Shown here: piece after piece, positions 63,963 through 64,000 of the stretch
Layout of the letters: each line of letters starts with the position of its first letter
Numbering within the stretch: position 1 is the first letter of the stretch
Assembly (NCBI RefSeq): GCF_945957345.1
Contig: NZ_CAMFKW010000002.1
Coordinates: 115,875 to 179,874 of the forward strand
Origin: an uncultured Allobosea sp.
GTDB taxonomy: Bacteria; Pseudomonadota; Alphaproteobacteria; Rhizobiales; Beijerinckiaceae
Direction of reading: 5' to 3'
Length of the DNA stretch: 64,000 bases
Made by a program: the position numbers and the translations under genes
Notes under the pieces: generated by a model
The model's database searches: none
Told to the model about the DNA's origin: nothing
Seen by the model: only the letters and a program-made list of their open reading frames with translations

Positions 63963-64000
63963 GCCCAGGTAGCTCAGTTGGTAGAGCATGCGACTGAAAA
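63963..64000 (+). tRNA. tRNA-Phe (anticodon GAA), cut by the window end
   Basis: Reads GCCCAGG, D arm GCTC/GAGC with AGTTGGTA loop, then GCGAC and loop CTGAAAA (anticodon GAA). Only the first 38 bases are present. Confidence 0.9.

Overview
The window is chromosomal DNA from a GC-rich alphaproteobacterium. The gene set (DUF2865, CreA, Omp25/31-type porin, TctABC, class II DAHP synthase, CimA, family-1 encapsulin with DyP) and the translated sequences look like Hyphomicrobiales, probably close to Bosea. That placement is inferred from gene content only.

Layout. 1-15.4 kb is ordinary chromosome. It holds the end of an amino-acid ABC permease, map, a beta-hydroxyacid dehydrogenase, an operon of an N-methyl amino-acid oxidase with two exporters, a soluble MCP, an uncharacterised three-gene membrane/vWA-like operon, moaA, an L,D-transpeptidase, a lytic transglycosylase and an SGNH-like protein. 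15.5-27.15 kb is an 11.6 kb integrated element in tRNA-Val(CAC). It is flanked by 47-bp direct repeats (44/47 identical) and ends in a tyrosine integrase that abuts the intact tRNA. It carries a PrtN-type activator, two Arc-like repressors facing each other across an operator array, a prohead protease-capsid fusion, a DUF5906 primase-helicase, a 12-copy iteron cluster, a tail assembly chaperone with an apparent -1 frameshift site, a tape measure protein and an Xis-like gene. No terminase, portal, baseplate, fibre or lysis gene is visible, so it is either a satellite-like element or a reduced prophage.

27.2-64 kb is chromosome again: gph, rpiA, a TctABC uptake system, gor, DAHP synthase, an outer-membrane barrel, gltX, an MHS-type MFS transporter, purC, a MarR/TRAP-binding-protein/FAH-hydrolase cluster, cysS-small ORF-cimA (translationally coupled), an ATM1-like ABC exporter, psd-pssA (phosphatidylethanolamine synthesis), maf-SDR-yacG, and a coupled DyP peroxidase-encapsulin-NDH-2 operon. 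The window ends inside a tRNA-Phe gene.

Four families of palindromic intergenic repeats lie between chromosomal genes. One of them (7.5 kb and 56.7 kb) shows compensatory changes between copies. The strongest candidates for new biology are the compact element with its frameshift site and iterons, the three-gene membrane operon at 7.6-10.5 kb, the encapsulin operon that includes an NADH dehydrogenase, and a 36-residue ORF coupled to both cysS and cimA.
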